Part shown: positions 13,601 to 22,043 of the stretch, piece by piece
Layout of the letters: each line of letters begins with the position of its first letter
Numbering within the stretch: the first letter of the stretch is position 1
Assembly (NCBI GenBank): GCA_037349105.1
Contig: JAYJMM010000106.1
Coordinates: forward strand, 1,984,001-2,048,000
DNA length: 64,000 nt
From: Limnomonas spitsbergensis
Lineage: Eukaryota; Chlorophyta; Chlorophyceae; Chlamydomonadales
Direction: 5' to 3'
Translations under genes and position numbers: made by a program
The notes under the pieces: model-generated
Database searches by the model: none
The model's input: only the letters and a program-made list of their open reading frames with translations
What the model was told of the DNA's origin: nothing

Positions 13601-16600
13601 ACGCACATACCGCCACATGCTTTTTGGGTGCAAGGTGCATCTCATCACTGACCATGAGCCACTCACTTACCTCATGGACAACCAGACGTTGGTAGGCCAG
13701 CACGCTAGGTGGGCTCTCATGCTTCAAGAGCTGGACATTACCATTGTCCACCGCTCAGGAGCATGCCACCAGAATGCAGATATCCCGTCCAGATCTCCCC
13801 TCCCATCCTCAGCTGACCGCACAGGGGCCCGGCTTGATACAGTCGCGCCCGAGCCGGCAGCCAGGGAGGATGCAAGTGGGAAGCAAGTAGCTTTGCTCAC
13901 GGGGTTGGGCAGAGTGAACCAGTGGCATGCAGACCAGATAGTGCGCATGGCGCAGGAGGGCAGAAGGAGAGTACAGATGTTGCGAGCTGCAGAGGCAGCT
14001 TGCGTGACAGCACCGGTGGGGCAGGAGATATCCTCTGCCGCCACTGACGATGATGAACAGGCGCAGCCTGTTAGTACAGCAGAACAGGCGTTCAGCAACA
14101 GGGAGCGGTCCAGGACAATGATCAGTGATGTTCTTGCTGATTTGCCTCGGGTGTCGCCACCTCATTCCCTTGCAGGCCTGGACACAGCTTGCCTGCCGAG
14201 CGGGGCTGTGCGGGCCATGGAGACCGAAGGAGTCGTCCTCTTCGAGCCTTTTGGAGGTATGTGCTCAGGGCTGGAAATGGTACTCAGGGCAGGTATGCCA
14301 GTAGTGCAGTACTTGTATGCAGATATCAGTGAGGAAGTCAGAGAGATCGCAGGGGGTCGCCTGTTGCAGTTGCACAGGAGATTCCCCCAGTTGCTTCCGG
14401 TCAAAGCGTTTGATACAGCTTTCAGAGCGTTGCCGCAAGATGTGTATGCCATTACAGCAGAGCACCTCAAAGAGGCGGGTGCCCAGAAGGGGCACCAGTG
14501 GTTCATGGTAGCAGGCTGGGAGTGCCAGGACCTTTCGTCCGCCGGCAAGGGGCGTGGGCTCGCGGGAGAGAGAAGCAAGTCTTTTTTCCCGTTAGTCAAG
14601 CTGTTGGGTACGCTACAGTTCCTGCAGGGCCCTAGGCCGCCTGCGTACCTGATTGAGAATGTAGCAATGCAGTTGAATCAGAAGAGTGTGAAGGCCAGTG
14701 TTGAGGCTTTTCAGGAAGTGTGCAGGATTTTGGGGAAACCGGCGTTGTTCGACGCAGCGCAGGTGGGATCTTACGCCCACCGCACCCGCAACTATTGGGG
14801 GAATATTGCCCCTGCAGCAGATATTGAATTTGTGATTCGTGCGTCGACCAGACCCCACGAGGGGATTGTAGACGACATTCTGGACAAGGGCAGCAAGGCC
14901 CAAGTCGTATCATGTCCAGACAATGGGGGGTACCGCATCAATGTCACAGGGCAGCCCAGGAGGGTGCTGCCATGTTTGATGGCCACGCCCTCATCATATT
15001 CTTTTCGGAACGGGCAAAATGGGATGGTATACAGACCCATGGGGGACTTGCAGGAGCCCAATGCAAACGAGCGTGAACGAGCCATGGGGTACGCTGTGGG
15101 GTCCACATTGCCACGCCCAGATTTCCCGGAGGCAGCCAGACGGGCAGCCTTGGGCAGGTGCATGGATTCATGGGCACTGAGTGCATGGCTCAATGTGGCA
15201 CTTGAGTGTGCTAAAATCATGCCAGCAGAATTGACACGCAGGGCAAAGCTGCCAGGCCAGGACAGGGACCCAGTACTGGGGGCGACTTTAATGTCCAGCC
15301 ACTATGCCCTTGCTACCGCAGGAAACGCGTGCTCTGGCAGCGGAGAAGCGGCCGCGTCATACAGACAGTGCATGGGAGAATCGGCCGCGGCAGACTGGGC
15401 CGACGCAGCACAGGAACCAGGTGGGAACGCGCCTGAGGAACAAGTTAATGTGGGAATCACAGTCACCAGGGACAAAGAGGGTGAGAAGGACCAGCCAGGT
15501 TGCCCTGCAGGACCGTCGGCTAGGGTTGATGTGTGGGCAGATGAGCCCGTCTTGAGGTTTCTCCGTGAGAAGACTTATGTCCAGGGAACAGAGCTAGGAG
15601 AACAGACCAGAATACAGCGCAGAGCAGCGCCATTCCAGTGGGAATCAGAGAGGGGAGGAGTCCTGATGAGACTCATGCCGGATGGTAGACGTTGTGTGGT
15701 GCCCAGGCCAGAGGACAGGCTAGCAGTGATCCAGACAGCGCATGCAGGTACAGGCCATTTTGGCAGCCATCGCACGGCTTTCATGGTCATGCAGCAGCAT
15801 TGGTGGCGGGGGCTTCGAGCAGCAGTCAAGAAGGCGGTGCAGGAATGCGGTGTGTGTGACAGGGCCAGGGCGTCCACGTTCAATCACATACAGCCCAACC
15901 TGCACCCGCTACCCATTGAGGGGTTGTTTTTCAGGTGGGGAGTGGACCTGTGTGGTCCATTCACGACCACTTCCAGGGGAAATCGGTTTGTGATGGTGTG
16001 TGTGGAGCATTACTCCAAATGGGTGGAGTTGATCCCCATTCCAAGCAAGGCGTCTGATGTGACGGCCTTGGCATTCTTTCAAAATGTTGTTGCACGATTC
16101 GGGGGATGCGCAGAGGTGGTGACGGACCAGGGAACAGAGTTCCAGGGTGAATTTCAGGACATGTTGTTGGACTGCTTCATTGACCATCGCACCACTTCTG
16201 CCAACCACCCCCAGGCAGACGGGCTTTCAGAGAGGGCTGTCCAGACCCTCAAGGCAGGCCTGCGCAAGTGCTGCGAGGAGGGCAGCAGCGACGAGTCCTG
16301 GGACAAGATGGTGCCCTGGGTAGCCCTGGGCTTCCGGTGCTCGCCGCAGCAGGCCACGCGCATGGCGCCATACGAGGTGCTGTTCGGACAGAGACCCACC
16401 TTCCCCTCCAGAGTGGGGGCGGACCTCTGGAGCACAGCCAAGGTGGCAACAGCAGAGGAGGCAGCAGACCTGCTCTTGGCCAGAGTGGCCAGGATCAAAG
16501 AGGCACTGCCAGTCGCGGGTGAGCATCTAAAAATTGCGCAACACCGCGACAAGCTGCGATATGCACGCATCCGTGGGGGAGGTTATGTACCCCAGGTCAG

Positions 16601-17333
16601 GCGTTTTGCAGAAGGAGATTACGTGTATGTGAAATATTCTTCAGAGCGACGCAGCCTCGACCCCAAGGCCAGGCCTGAGATCCTCAGGGTAAAAACACTG
16701 GGGGAGACGGGGACCTTGGTGTTGGAAGGGGCTGATGGCCTCACAGTAACAGAGAATGCTGTCAATTGCTCTCCATGCCACTTGCCCAACCTCAGGGGAG
16801 TGGTTGATTTCAGTGCTACCAGACCCAATAACAGCCTGTCTTGCGAGGTGTGCCAGCTGCCCGATCGCGGAGAGGTGATGCTTTTGTGTGATGCCTGCAA
16901 TACAGGTTGGCACATGGACTGCTTGGTACCAGTGCTCGAGGAGGTCCCTGAGGGCGAATGGTTGTGCCCACACTGCACACCGGATGACAAGAGAGCGGGG
17001 CCCGCTGCAGTGGCAGGGCCCACCACAGAGGAGCGCAGTTTACAGGTCCAGGGGCGACCGAGCCCAGCAGCCAGAGCGGCTGCCAGGACAGCCCAGGAGG
17101 CCGACGTCATGGACAGGCCGGAGGTGGAAGTCATGGCCACCAACCCAGCAACAAGACAGATGGAGCGGGGCATCGCAAGACCAATGGCGAACGGGCTGTA
17201 TGACATCTCGTACACCACTGGCCGGGGAGAGGCCAATGTCACCCCGAGAGCAGTTACAAGAAGGGCCAAGGTGGCCAAAGAAGCAGCAAGGGAGGAAGAG
17301 GAGTCAGCCCTCGAGGAGCTTACCGAGACCTGA
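1698..17333 (+). CDS. Giant gag-pol polyprotein (5,211 aa) with methyltransferase and PHD modules
   Basis: One ATG-to-TGA frame encodes the whole element. N-terminal parts are rich in Gln, Arg, Pro and Glu, with a ~31-residue tandem duplication near residues 145-205 and QEQPRGQ-type repeats near 620-690. A capsid-like region lies near 820-1070. Zinc knuckles CX2CX4HX4C are at 1155-1168 and 2053-2066, with a variant CX2CX5HX4C at 1687-1701. A retropepsin-like DSA triad (D1411) lies between the first two. A Leu/Gln-rich coiled coil (about 1781-1855) and RS-rich stretches precede the last knuckle. A hydrophobic segment occupies 3415-3436. RT, RNase H, methyltransferase, integrase and PHD follow (separate entries). 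Gag and pol are fused in frame, so their ratio cannot be set by frameshifting. Residues ~2100-3400 have no family I recognise. Confidence 0.95.
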   Translation: MTEVDLNPDRHQHPDAQRRSGRLRGLEPGVNLMEASDELAAEALLVAEKLAGPVEPPAGHCKVPEPGRVPPREAGAQADGSALVTRKGIGRGGPVPADFRGSLEFEQWQTQAGTPELILDQATEVSQSCDTQQNPPRAARVAQWVTDEPSQTDQRAKEAAAPRGVAGGDKTCTDKPSQPDQRAEEAAAPKEVASCDKTCTDKPRMKAEEDGDWSVPAGVKHEEDDPQPAEGRYSSQAGKEREKPAEPVGKPWADIISEEEQPDLVQEERKQQPKAGLRPVLQPQPRKAPVRGGAGSTVFGTPLSSFPPSVNRPVQISKEGSSSQAQREPERPGSEGVMGGNEESEGPIGWAGILQWAADLWKQVCSRTFLRFQDQVTAIEVFKAHHLRGWATKAMLGIPHTGQDRATLLAALGQVSKGRAGHEAARAVKAFADEWCNEVTGDQEEPGSEPDDEEDQAWEGFVTAVQRPEELREVQRWQQQARAAPNPALRPEAYEVSSEPSLRGRPRGREVPRASSPAASERAELTSQSLARMAEHGTATRRASRQESYALLRIVEDKENTCQETQVDYIKEFLRNRQAGTASGTRRNESAGSARSRGPRIQEAREETQSDSYARNYTGGTQPGWHGQEPPRGQAYNREQPNRHSQEQPRGQADGREQPSQQSQEQPRGPAEHSRGVRQERQDQELPRGQTGPGTAQSWRPGSDSRPGRNESEQLPPEGSRSSAGRAGRQPSREDRDQEEDFYRHGRYHSGRSLSRGGGGGSRSRSASVDSGPGGADRRRPGARQESSDQEMRRLEREQARVNLQLQQQMVLQLAGVAKFTKIPAIQGNVPVLDMSHPGAVAARKYCQACGYWGSHNRLALSDDPPALAVVAGEIAGSCQSPSAMTMLVKSLVKLWDSKPASVGPLMVAIRAAPHAGGRAAREAEKIRGMWVPPAEEPCCEASMLTLWIKVVQAEVGKPTSDERTAISNLRLGVKTTLDPDVKPEETVEAFAHRVLSTAELLQISRDAVDHFGRRHSVSHLFHDGLPALAKAKLSKFVMTVPGYLSMTDEDQIAVLTQQVVLWEKFALEMGDLGGASLKQMTGGPGQGEAQSNRTRRERTVQWEMRARLEGAGNPAGAAAAQQQRNDKPRGVTWAEQSGAPNYSAEGAAGAVKACYQCGSTAHLARDCRAPRSRDERRPPPLATDITAGQPRPQQQQYPLPPRPQQGQPVGRPYERNQNNRQYQRPGPGQGGQAQQAAHVSHLSSPTGQAEPEGWQQTMAEMLSESVALMTQVGLVPKPAGFKQAVHNARPKSFLPEPLQEEEPVPGFTVQPSRKGAKRLVLSKLADDMTDIRLQVFKLNERLSALSFTTMPMGGDNTGHRGETSNTRPEGRTVTAAPKLQYFKNDRSNLEQCVGLMVNGKVLVAQKALMDSACTCHVITVNIAEQLVAMGAELVRTDEKIRTTDNAGADLYGVLFIYVVYGYGGPNAIMEPTVVRVVKTPPDAYEHLVGNPEFLKYNGVLEAAGRLTLRPREGPQRAQRVRDLTLPLMRASPAGGYQAAAVAWAGIQCGFAEREGWPAARVEEEHEPLLQHAMATHAGAAMRTDQKVGQSRGTAAGAGRSTADASRNSREDPHETAPRPRQGRQAQAAALREVKEEAQAAASQPGQAASQAEASAGVAMALKADAKSPYQKEVIRRCIEVSPRYPCVLCGEPGPHSPEACDQKIRKILQKPAAVPTAQGKSPGAKRRVDFGGAAAARAAPAGSVRTSEAQAAGSKEESEEPEESEEDEVQEKRTSSQYMHVLRLQQTVELLQQDVKAREELLYRQAAATIEYLRLQQVRWTGLQDANIRLTEVQQQYILRADQLRALYANLGNQQAGGPLQSTIPGDPELAEQMGAIFQSAIELADEEEDLSQENPQEQEQLATGQQGPGGSGMARQASGEQQVQRRGSSPDDAIHTATRERSRSAQRARSVERCGAAPTPEARTQRPNRLGSFDRPSSGRQQSPGRDRGSQPRGRSQERGTGHHARPYQQEGRMQDRRGTPGQSPQGGAQAGRSWMGGQRNVLGPHDGGVCFNCQKPGHFANACPEQGEARQPGGSSQSRAAIGSERSWGVRGPGRSQDAPEDTMRRAYEAAKEVSFEEWKRQQEADGPSDLPGPPGWTGPAGQSYNSRWVSLERHTCMMSVHEGFGQDAETPAEGTPAAAMPSTFQVVPEGQVARQMHHWQLVVEALATNHYGTRPAGSARPMPHAMWFLRNLQQRGCPAPCEGWPGILQQFLTKEWDIYDAQMDEFERIVQEAGPQHRVDEGEISAEGDSSSDSEEGHEPQVPVPVREEEAAMLCPGTPEGNADTGGEVAGAAAGTRNGLSRQDHRPGSKGAAALSPEDNTAGAVRAHHSTSSQSNAVRWEEGDRGLQRSRSRGERPAAGNEDSQFTQAGTGRRGRSGSRGWVPPEPDPPRLPESRRFVQWYRLGEEMPEASSSEAMITLPAQSKDGLCRLQNHRLLEGRSHTCVNIAAAMQAVARLIFPWDAVTAVLLSAALKGLIQPSTGMEAYMQRGWSQHPIYAYCVTEMVGLAVKEGITAVAAADRAHPDVPDSTRTEGMWQGAQPGFMRTPWAEDCVHQLMEHSDLRDRAFYVPIQALGGRGGGDRSEDGPYSGAGLCHSDRPRRCEATVEASVTIPRTVAGQAVPWGVELGEARAAIPVRQLVTYYHEEMEEGEMPVSEAWIHMHAWRDDLPVFLFARCEGNVAITKCASVNEAELHAHTHARGADPATWAVMLMALQRVLLPGQLSAAMRHVWGVDDQWAPLDMTDCPTWPYGAERSPADGPMWEDEEEFARSPFAVERLEACVHQWVRWERRAWRDNRASSTEPFWQANSMTVQLWRQAHPAGVRTLHPLFRGSGSDTYMEDLEELRTQPVLGRWILGRWGARYYDPAADSDGPIQDTYEPTEQGHVAFVTTLGATAASWEWLEPMEDMEVAALEAETGDRAVTSRPLAGDLDSRKPWSSNALPPSHEGRGLLGEDNEDPSEGPPSLVQDSESEDEWGADRGPCPARISLTRADAGDADEREEPPNAGPGPGSPVWGRKEDLLQLRQEWMRDVAQEQAAMEERRTRRAEIERSGKVALEEKAHMVAVGVSPRQAADQCAGEPKGAAAGKASSMSPGDTQISPPATAAARGPWGDPAAYSTERWVAVLRHFVDELDVLRRQEMGQQEASQEASLVFRLRMLPLPDPDPRMGSYSRAVRELQEELAERISALTRRAEGADTQQPSGSRSSQTQTSRGEDLARRVVGAQETVRRGCGQEEPAGAGSSKAVQRATHRRERLAQCSTRQIPGAGPERASAVWADTAQMQGKNSKKSRRRAGKAQRAAADRNRGSRPGLDCPALPLRVSQIDLEITWARGQQPPAQDAEPRVQPAEQLPQQPTRKMTACRGLLTCTAIKGILTGALQLILVLLLLSVCVPGARATGQGVRGGGFTAGQGAFVSGKEAAAKLSSGWLRPPAVSSMGDASRRGACSQQKRWHSGNTTGEEELPAVDDPQAAEMIDMFQPGGVVEPPAEYVKTKEGWLLGKHPDFTAEQQESLEQSLRDRQGAFAYSMEDLPGYCGTQGEFTLALEDEVSSCFQKSRDMPSPKAAIFKEKCQPMIEAGIIVKVPQGGPIKFAANSVVAAKKSAETGEWTDHRIAHDMRRLNLRTAKQEFAIPRMETIFQNLGTAKIFSKVDLRSGFMQIHIKVEDQPKTAFWMGPELWMYTKLNFGLRNGPPFFQRMMEEEIARAGLSAFCVAFIDDLLVYSDTPAEHIRHVELMLDMLYSVGLRAHPDKSLFGCATVEYLGHNVSAQGLTPHAAKIAAVMALPEPASVKNIQEVMGFLNFYRCYVPDFSKKAACINALLVQGVPFVWGPEQSQAFQLIKTEMCEGGRVLRRPDYSGTGPDGKGPPRPFLLYTDFSKQGIGAVLGQCDDSGREYMVACTSRSLNKSERNYSSFQGEMLAAVYAARTYRHMLFGCKVHLITDHEPLTYLMDNQTLVGQHARWALMLQELDITIVHRSGACHQNADIPSRSPLPSSADRTGARLDTVAPEPAAREDASGKQVALLTGLGRVNQWHADQIVRMAQEGRRRVQMLRAAEAACVTAPVGQEISSAATDDDEQAQPVSTAEQAFSNRERSRTMISDVLADLPRVSPPHSLAGLDTACLPSGAVRAMETEGVVLFEPFGGMCSGLEMVLRAGMPVVQYLYADISEEVREIAGGRLLQLHRRFPQLLPVKAFDTAFRALPQDVYAITAEHLKEAGAQKGHQWFMVAGWECQDLSSAGKGRGLAGERSKSFFPLVKLLGTLQFLQGPRPPAYLIENVAMQLNQKSVKASVEAFQEVCRILGKPALFDAAQVGSYAHRTRNYWGNIAPAADIEFVIRASTRPHEGIVDDILDKGSKAQVVSCPDNGGYRINVTGQPRRVLPCLMATPSSYSFRNGQNGMVYRPMGDLQEPNANERERAMGYAVGSTLPRPDFPEAARRAALGRCMDSWALSAWLNVALECAKIMPAELTRRAKLPGQDRDPVLGATLMSSHYALATAGNACSGSGEAAASYRQCMGESAAADWADAAQEPGGNAPEEQVNVGITVTRDKEGEKDQPGCPAGPSARVDVWADEPVLRFLREKTYVQGTELGEQTRIQRRAAPFQWESERGGVLMRLMPDGRRCVVPRPEDRLAVIQTAHAGTGHFGSHRTAFMVMQQHWWRGLRAAVKKAVQECGVCDRARASTFNHIQPNLHPLPIEGLFFRWGVDLCGPFTTTSRGNRFVMVCVEHYSKWVELIPIPSKASDVTALAFFQNVVARFGGCAEVVTDQGTEFQGEFQDMLLDCFIDHRTTSANHPQADGLSERAVQTLKAGLRKCCEEGSSDESWDKMVPWVALGFRCSPQQATRMAPYEVLFGQRPTFPSRVGADLWSTAKVATAEEAADLLLARVARIKEALPVAGEHLKIAQHRDKLRYARIRGGGYVPQVRRFAEGDYVYVKYSSERRSLDPKARPEILRVKTLGETGTLVLEGADGLTVTENAVNCSPCHLPNLRGVVDFSATRPNNSLSCEVCQLPDRGEVMLLCDACNTGWHMDCLVPVLEEVPEGEWLCPHCTPDDKRAGPAAVAGPTTEERSLQVQGRPSPAARAAARTAQEADVMDRPEVEVMATNPATRQMERGIARPMANGLYDISYTTGRGEANVTPRAVTRRAKVAKEAAREEEESALEELTET
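5160..5201 (+). other. Gag zinc knuckle 1 (CX2CX4HX4C)
   Basis: Residues 1155-1168 read [14 protein letters not shown], a canonical retroviral-type nucleocapsid knuckle for binding the element RNA. It follows the capsid-like region and precedes the protease, the expected gag order. Confidence 0.9.
5870..6200 (+). other. Aspartic protease (retropepsin-like) domain
   Basis: The catalytic turn reads [12 protein letters not shown] with Asp at residue 1411 (codon 5928-5930), a DSA variant of the usual DTG/DSG triad. It is followed by the strand/loop pattern expected of a retropepsin, including a hydrophobic [12 protein letters not shown] segment. Its role would be to cut this very long polyprotein. 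Its place upstream of a second gag-like segment is unusual. Confidence 0.7.
6756..7895 (+). other. Second gag-like module: zinc-knuckle variant, coiled coil and canonical knuckle
   Basis: Residues 1687-1701 form a Cys/His cluster with CX2CX5HX4C spacing. Residues ~1781-1855 are a heptad-like Leu/Gln-rich coiled coil. RS-rich stretches follow, and residues 2053-2066 read [15 protein letters not shown] coiled coil plus knuckle after the protease suggests a duplicated or captured gag; that is inference. Confidence 0.55.
11940..12005 (+). other. Hydrophobic (membrane-like) segment inside the polyprotein
   Basis: Residues 3415-3436 are almost wholly hydrophobic (core [12 protein letters not shown]) and end in PGARA, a plausible signal-peptidase-like site. 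It lies ~200 residues before the RT domain. It could be a membrane anchor, a signal sequence or simply a buried helix. No envelope-like domain was recognised. Confidence 0.55.
12490..13310 (+). other. Reverse transcriptase domain
   Basis: Residues ~3600-3830. Visible motifs are [15 protein letters not shown] (motif A with the first catalytic Asp), [16 protein letters not shown], and the catalytic FIDD with Asp 3760-3761. These are followed by the [11 protein letters not shown] and [14 protein letters not shown] thumb/connection motifs typical of Ty3/gypsy RT. No key residue is missing. Confidence 0.97.
13420..13810 (+). other. RNase H domain
   Basis: Residues ~3910-4035. Catalytic residues are visible as D3918 (LYTDFS), E3960 (GEMLA) and D3985 (LITDHEPL), with a final Asp in the NADIPSR motif. 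This is the Ty3/gypsy RNase H, which would degrade the RNA template and generate the plus-strand primer. Confidence 0.95.
14230..15200 (+). other. C5-cytosine DNA methyltransferase domain within pol
   Basis: Residues ~4180-4500, between RNase H and integrase. Motif I (SAM binding) is [12 protein letters not shown] near 4182-4193. Motif IV is [16 protein letters not shown] with catalytic Cys 4276. Motif VI is IENV with Glu 4320. Motif VIII is HRTRNYWGN with Arg 4362 and 4364. A late AMGYAVG...ALGRCMDSW segment fits motifs IX-X. The usual PCQ is ECQ here. The HR-R-YWGN form of motif VIII resembles DNMT3-type enzymes. The domain would transfer methyl groups from SAM to cytosine C5, in element or host DNA. 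From memory, methyltransferase-bearing retrotransposons have been reported from charophytes and dinoflagellates; kinship to them is untested here. Confidence 0.93.
15700..16800 (+). other. Integrase: HHCC zinc domain and DDE core
   Basis: The HHCC site is H4682-x4-H4687-x29-C4717-x2-C4720. The catalytic triad is D4750 (GVDLCGP), D4810 (TDQGTEF) and E4845 (GLSERAVQ), with 34 residues between the last two. HPQADG just before the Glu is typical of Ty3/gypsy. The enzyme would join element ends to target DNA with a short target duplication, consistent with the CTTA repeats. All catalytic residues are present. Confidence 0.96.
16842..16976 (+). other. C-terminal PHD finger fused to integrase
   Basis: Residues 5049-5093 form a Cys4-His-Cys3 cluster: C-x2-C, LLCDAC, GWHMDC and WLCPHC. 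PHD fingers bind histone H3 tails. In this position it would replace the chromodomain that many Ty3/gypsy integrases use to choose chromatin targets. Family and residues are directly visible; the targeting role is inference. Confidence 0.92.
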
Positions 17334-18096
17334 AACCTGGCCCATAGGGGCAAGGTCGCTGAGCACGTGACGCCACCCACGCCGTAACCGGCAAGGAGCG
17401 GGCAGGCGCCTACAGAGCAGAAATGCACTAGAAGCAGCGCAGCTTGTCCTAGTACCCGGTAGGCAATGGGCCGACAGCCAGCGGACCGAAGACGAAAGAT
17501 GCAGGAGTAGAGTTACGGCAGCTTGATGAAAATTTGTTCTCAAATACCATAGCAGCAGGGCTTCGGTAGTACATATGTTATGAAGATGATGAGCGAGGAG
17601 AATTAGTCAACTTGGGCAATGATTACACAGCAGGGGGAGGATCACGCTGCTACGGCGCACATTTCCTGTGGCCTTTGAAGACCAGGTGGCTATGGCGCAG
17701 TGGGGCGAGAGCAGCGGTTGTTCTTAGCTTGAACGGATAACTTTGAAATTTCTCTGTTTGCTAGCCAGTAGGGGGCTGAACAGCTTGAATTTGTAGGATT
17801 CTGCGCATGACGCTTCAGCCGAAACTCGGTTGATTTTTTATTTCCCTGATTGCAGAATGCCTGAACCAGGCGGATTTGTAGAAGGCCTGAACCAGGCAGA
17901 TTTGTAGAAGGCCTGAACCAGGCAGATTTGTAGAATGCCTGAACCAGGCAGATTTGTAGAAGGCCAGAACCTGGCATGGTTGCAGATGATGATTTGAGCT
18001 TCTACGTACATATTTTTCCAGAAGTTTATTTCAGTACCACCCCTTTTTCCGGCTCCCCGCGCATGCCTGGAGGGCTTCACGCTGGGGAGCGGGGGG
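17334..18096 (+). other. 3' non-coding part of the retroelement
   Basis: It lies between the polyprotein stop and block A. It contains a ~26-bp tandem array (17855-17976) and ends in a purine-rich stretch (GGGGAGCGGGGGGC, up to about 18097) that is a candidate polypurine tract. No ORF of interest. Confidence 0.6.
17855..17976 (+). repeat. ~26-bp tandem repeat, about 5 copies, each with a small palindrome
   Basis: Each unit contains GCCTGAACCAGGC (a 5-bp stem with a 3-nt loop) followed by a GATTTGTAG-like stretch. The last copy is diverged. It could form a row of short hairpins in the element RNA; function unknown. Confidence 0.85.
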
Positions 18097-18328
18097 CGAG
18101 TAAAGTAGTAGGGGCGGTACCCACGAGACGGAGACTTTTATGCAGAGACATCCAGTTAGGACCTTCCAGTTACAGTTATCTTGTTGACAAGCCCTTGTCT
18201 GAAGTACAAGGAGCATAAGTGTACGGTGATGTACCGTGTTTGTGAGTAGAGGACACCTCTCTAAGGTGTCCTGACCGGAGTTTACGGTATTTACCATAGT
18301 ATTGCAGTTACTGCTTTATGGTGCGACA
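18097..18328 (+). repeat. Block A, first copy (232 bp), upstream of the right block B
   Basis: It is nearly identical to 18971-19202 with one visible difference. It starts right after a purine-rich stretch and ends in GTGCGACA, two bases (GC) before the next block B. The junction makes the 10-bp palindrome GACAGCTGTC at 18325-18334. Confidence 0.93.
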
Positions 18329-18330
18329 GC

Positions 18331-18972
18331 TGTCACAGTATATTACCGTATACGTGACAGAACCGTTTAGACCGCAGTTAGCGTCCGCGGTGACTCCGCA
18401 GCTTCTCTGCGGAGTCTCCGGATTTGAGCTGAGACCTAGAAACCCGCTTACGCCGGGAGATTTGACAGGTTCTACCGTACTCTGAATTGGGCCTGCCGGG
18501 TCCCTGTATCCCGGCAGTTGCCCTAGCTAGTTACTTCGTCCCTTTCTAAAGGACAGACCTCTATTGTAAACAGTTACCGGCCGTCATATGTGTATGAGAC
18601 CTCCTAAGTTCACATAAGTCAGTACCCTTACTCAAGTCAAGCCTAGATCAGCCTCAGCTGAGATAGCTGGAGACAAGTACCCCAGCCAGAGAACCGAGAC
18701 TACCCTGCCGAAGAAGAAGTACGCAGTCTGAGCCTCGTCAACCTCACCGCGTATTGCGCGGTAAGTGCACCTTAACATAGCCCTGCTGGATCGCGCCCAG
18801 ACGGCCAGAAGGCCTATGCTACCTTAGTCTATTGCTATATATACAAATATCAGTCTAGCCGCTTAACTCGAAGAGCACTCGCAGCCAGTGAATAGTCACT
18901 GAGCCTGCCCGTAGGCGTCCGTCACTGCCGTGAGGAAAGAAGTCCGCCACGGACCTGAAGCGCACCCTCGCG
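18331..18972 (+). repeat. Right block B (642 bp), copy of the left terminal repeat
   Basis: It matches 338-979 with two substitutions and retains the TATA-like motif at 18836-18843. It runs directly into a second block A with no internal sequence between. Confidence 0.95.
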
Positions 18973-19202
18973 AGTAAAGTAGTAGGGGCGGTACCCACGA
19001 GACGGAGACTTCTATGCAGAGACATCCAGTTAGGACCTTCCAGTTACAGTTATCTTGTTGACAAGCCCTTGTCTGAAGTACAAGGAGCATAAGTGTACGG
19101 TGATGTACCGTGTTTGTGAGTAGAGGACACCTCTCTAAGGTGTCCTGACCGGAGTTTACGGTATTTACCATAGTATTGCAGTTACTGCTTTATGGTGCGA
19201 CA
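18971..19202 (+). repeat. Block A, second copy (232 bp), right end of the element
   Basis: It ends ...GTGCGACA, so B+A (18331-19202, 872 bp) has canonical TG...CA ends and a short inverted terminus (TGTCAC/GCGACA). CTTA follows, matching the bases before the left repeat. Confidence 0.93.
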
Positions 19203-19318
19203 CTTAGCATAAAGGGTGCCAGTAGCAACATCAGTGCCCGTCCTTGCCCTCGGTTCATTCCAATAAAAGCTGTTGTTCCCGTCACATGGCCTGGGCCCAA
19301 GCGAGACACCGATGAGAC

Positions 19319-20163
19319 TTGTTGTACGGTACGAGATGTTTTATGTACCGGTCAATGACGTTACACCTCTGGACCGTCATTTGCATTCCGGTGTACCAAG
19401 AAGTGCAGCGAGAAAGAGATAAGTTCATGACCCGATTGAAGCAGATTAATAGGCTAACACAGGCAACTGCGAGACAGGAGGCCTGGGCTAAAGAAGGTCC
19501 CAATATTACGTCAGCCCTAGATAAGTTGAACGTGGAGTACAACTCGCTGTTGACGCACTATGGTTGCGTGCGAATGACCTTCCTTAAGCGTGCTGGCCGC
19601 TTCCCGTATGATAGCACGGACTTCGATGAACGGAGGCAACAGTGGCGCGACGGCACTGGTCCTTTCTGTCGAGACAAGCGGAAGCTGCATCTTGAGCAGA
19701 TAGGAGGTAGGAGGCACAGTGGGTCTTCTCGTTCTGCGTTGGTTATCTCACGTATTTGCTGGCCTTACCGTGCGTGCTCGACTTCGGCATGTAGGATTGA
19801 AGCGTTAGGTACTTGCGTAAAACGCCGTCACAGCAAAGCGATTTTGATGTGCGACGAGCCGAATTGTGAGAACAGCGCTTCAGCTTCACCCATGCTGAAC
19901 GTTGGCGCACGTGCCATGCATGCAGAAGCCAGGTCATCATCCCATGGCCTTACAGGACTCATGACAGCAGTTCAACAAAATGTGGCAACCTGGATCACTG
20001 GGCATGCTGGTGAGTGCACACAGCTAGCAGCACTTTTCGGTGAACAAATTGTAACAATTATTGACTGCACCTGCGACACTGACTTGTGCATGGACCTTTT
20101 GGAGCGCGCCAAAGAACCTCGGGCAGGCCGCTGGGCAGCCTCCACTGGGCCGAAGGGGTCCTA
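19319..20163 (+). other. Uncharacterised ORF (281 codons) beside the retroelement
   Basis: The frame is open for 281 codons, but the listed start is a TTG and the first ATGs lie further in. The N-terminal part looks helical and charged (QEVQRERDKFMTRLKQINR). The rest is Cys- and Arg-rich with no family I recognise. Its 3' end runs into sequence resembling the dispersed ~150 bp repeat, which argues against an intact gene. It may be a decayed or chance frame. Confidence 0.2.
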
Positions 20164-20225
20164 GGTTGACCGCCTTATGCTGTGTTTCTTGAAGTGTGCG
20201 CCATGCCGCCATCCCACCTTTGCAG

Positions 20226-20350
20226 GGCCACTGGGCCGATTGGGACCAGACTTTGACCGGCCTACAGCCGGTAGTCCGAGCAGCAGGACTTGCTGTATCA
20301 ACCCCCCCTGGCTGTAGGCCGTCATGTAGCTGAATTGTAGCTTAAGACCA
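20226..20350 (+). repeat. Dispersed ~150 bp repeat family, copy
   Basis: It shares with the other copies a start like CACTGGGCCGAT, a central GCAGCAGGACTTGCTG, and an end like GTAGCTGAATTGTAGCTTAAG. No coding. A SINE- or MITE-like non-autonomous element is likely. Confidence 0.6.
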
Positions 20351-20540
20351 CTGAAATACACACAGGTCCTGTGGCTGGGGTCTGTGCAGTGTGCCCCAGG
20401 GATTGCTGCACCTTACTCCCTCAGCCATACACAGTGATGTACTTGATGTTGCTGATGCGCTGGAAAAAGTGAACACTGATGGCCGAATCAGGAACCTCCC
20501 TGGAACTGTCTTGACATACCATACCTGACCGGCGTGCTTA

Positions 20541-22043
20541 CATACCGTAGATTCGGTTAGCCTTCCCTCATAATTAATGTTGTTTGGGGGTGAGGGTTAT
20601 GCCCGAGGGATACATCAAATATTCATTATTTGGGGTGAGGGGCGCGAATATTTAAATATTAATCAGATCGAAAATCGCTGTCCTCGAGGCCCCTGTCGCG
20701 ACCGCCTGTCGCCGTTCGTTTATAACGTACCATTCGACGTCTGGTACAACGGGTACCGCATTTTTCACGTACCGGTACAAGTAGAGCTGAGCTTTCAAGC
20801 GCTGTTCGTTCGTAAAGAGGCTGCACGTTCAAGGTCTAGCGTGATGGCTTAAGTGTCACAGGGTCTGCTTTCTTATTTCGATCTCTCTTCAGACCTGGGT
20901 TCTTATTTCGATCTCATGTGATGGCCTTCTGATTTCGATCTCTCACGGTGAGAGTCTCACCTGGTCAGCCCTCTCATTTCGATCTCTGGCTCTTCTGACA
21001 TGTGTTCTTATTTCGATCTCATGTGATGGCCTTCTTGTTTCGATCTCTCACCTGGTCAGCCCTCTTCTTTCGATCTCTCTTCTGACATGTGTTCTTATTT
21101 CGATCTCATGTGATGGCCTTCTTGTTTCGATCTCTCACCTGGTCAGCCCTCTTCTTTCGATCTCTCTTCTGACATGTGTTCTTATTTCGAGCTCATGTGA
21201 TGGCCTTCTGGTTTCGATCTCTCATCTGGTCAGCCCTCTTCTTTCGATCTCTCATCTGGGCAGCCCTCTTCTTTCGATCGATCTCTCTTCTGACATGCGT
21301 TCTTATTTCGATGTCATGTGATGGCCTTCTGGTTTCGATCTCTCATCTGGTCAGCCCTCTTCTTTCGATCTCTCTTCTGACATGCGTTCTTATTTCGATG
21401 TCATATGATATGGTCTCGATCTCTCATCTGATATGCTCCCTTGGGGATCGTGTCCCCAGCTTGACATGGACCCAGCCTTCATGATGGCTGAGGAGCCTGG
21501 GCTGGGGCCAACACCCACTGCTTACGAAAGGGCACGCGCAATGGAGGGTTGGCTGTTGAAAGAGCTAGATACACAGGGGCTCAGAGCAGTGTCTGAGGGG
21601 GGCGTGAGAAAGCACTGTCCGAGGGGCGTGAGAAAGCACAGTGCTTAAGGGCAAGGGGTGCTCTTAGTGTGTCCTCAAGGGCAGCCACTCAGTTAAGTGC
21701 AAGCCTTGAACTCATTTGTTTCGAGTAGTGCCGGTACGATATCTACAAAGACATCGATTGGAGGCTTGCATGTTGTACCGGCACCATGTTGAGGGTCATC
21801 AGTGTTGTTGAGTGTGCCTCGATGATTTTTTCTCTGCTGATTTTAGTGCTGAACTGGATGAAATACATGGCAGCTGTGAGGCTTTTAACACTGCTCTTAA
21901 GCGATTTTCGGTGCCGAGGGAACAGATCAAACAAAAAAATCTGCCCCGAGGGCAGCATTAAACAACTGATTTTGCCCCGAGGGCAGCATTAAAAGAAATA
22001 ATTAATTGATACCACAGGGAAGGCAAATCAAATCTACGGTATG
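20541..22043. mobile_element. ~1.5 kb non-autonomous DNA transposon with terminal inverted repeats
   Basis: CATACCGTAG at 20541-20550 is the inverse of CTACGGTATG at 22034-22043. The similarity extends inward about 30 bp (GATT..GGTT.GCCTTCCCT against its complement). There is no transposase ORF. Two copies of a GCCCCGAGGGCAGCATTAAA direct repeat lie near the right end. A smaller relative is at 39725-39941. I could not define a target duplication. Confidence 0.6.
20868..21425 (+). repeat. TTTCGATCTC minisatellite inside the TIR element
   Basis: Units of variable length each contain TTTCGATCTC followed by CTGGTCAGCC, TCTGACATG or ATGTGATGGCCTTC phrases. Together they form a higher-order repeat with about five to six periods. 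No coding. Confidence 0.85.

Larger units (their letters stand above)
334..19206 (+). mobile_element. ~18.9 kb Ty3/gypsy-type retroelement carrying a DNA methyltransferase and PHD finger
   Basis: The span includes a candidate 4-bp target duplication, CTTA, at 334-337 and 19203-19206. The element proper is 338-19202. Direct repeats at the two ends are nearly identical (2 mismatches in 642 bp for block B, 1 in 232 bp for block A), so the insertion is recent. A single ORF of 5,211 codons has no stop or frameshift and encodes gag-like, protease, RT, RNase H, methyltransferase, integrase and PHD modules in that order. RT and the HHCC/DDE integrase place it with Ty3/gypsy elements by family knowledge. 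The terminal layout is block B at the left and A-B-A at the right, not a plain LTR pair. With an intact ORF and near-identical ends it could be active; this is inference. Confidence 0.96.

Noticed and set aside
1944..17428. Many antisense and out-of-frame ORFs in the retroelement
   Set aside because: They overlap the 5,211-codon polyprotein with its conserved domains, and none shows a domain of its own; GC-rich composition explains them.
338..19202. Classifying the element as a DIRS/Ngaro element from its split repeats
   Set aside because: It encodes an intact HHCC/DDE integrase and gypsy-type RT/RNase H, and there is a candidate target duplication; no tyrosine-recombinase motif was seen.
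338..19202. Simple LTR pair of ~642 bp (block B only)
   Set aside because: It leaves the two A copies around the right B unexplained, lacks a CA end and has no matching target duplication directly after 18972.
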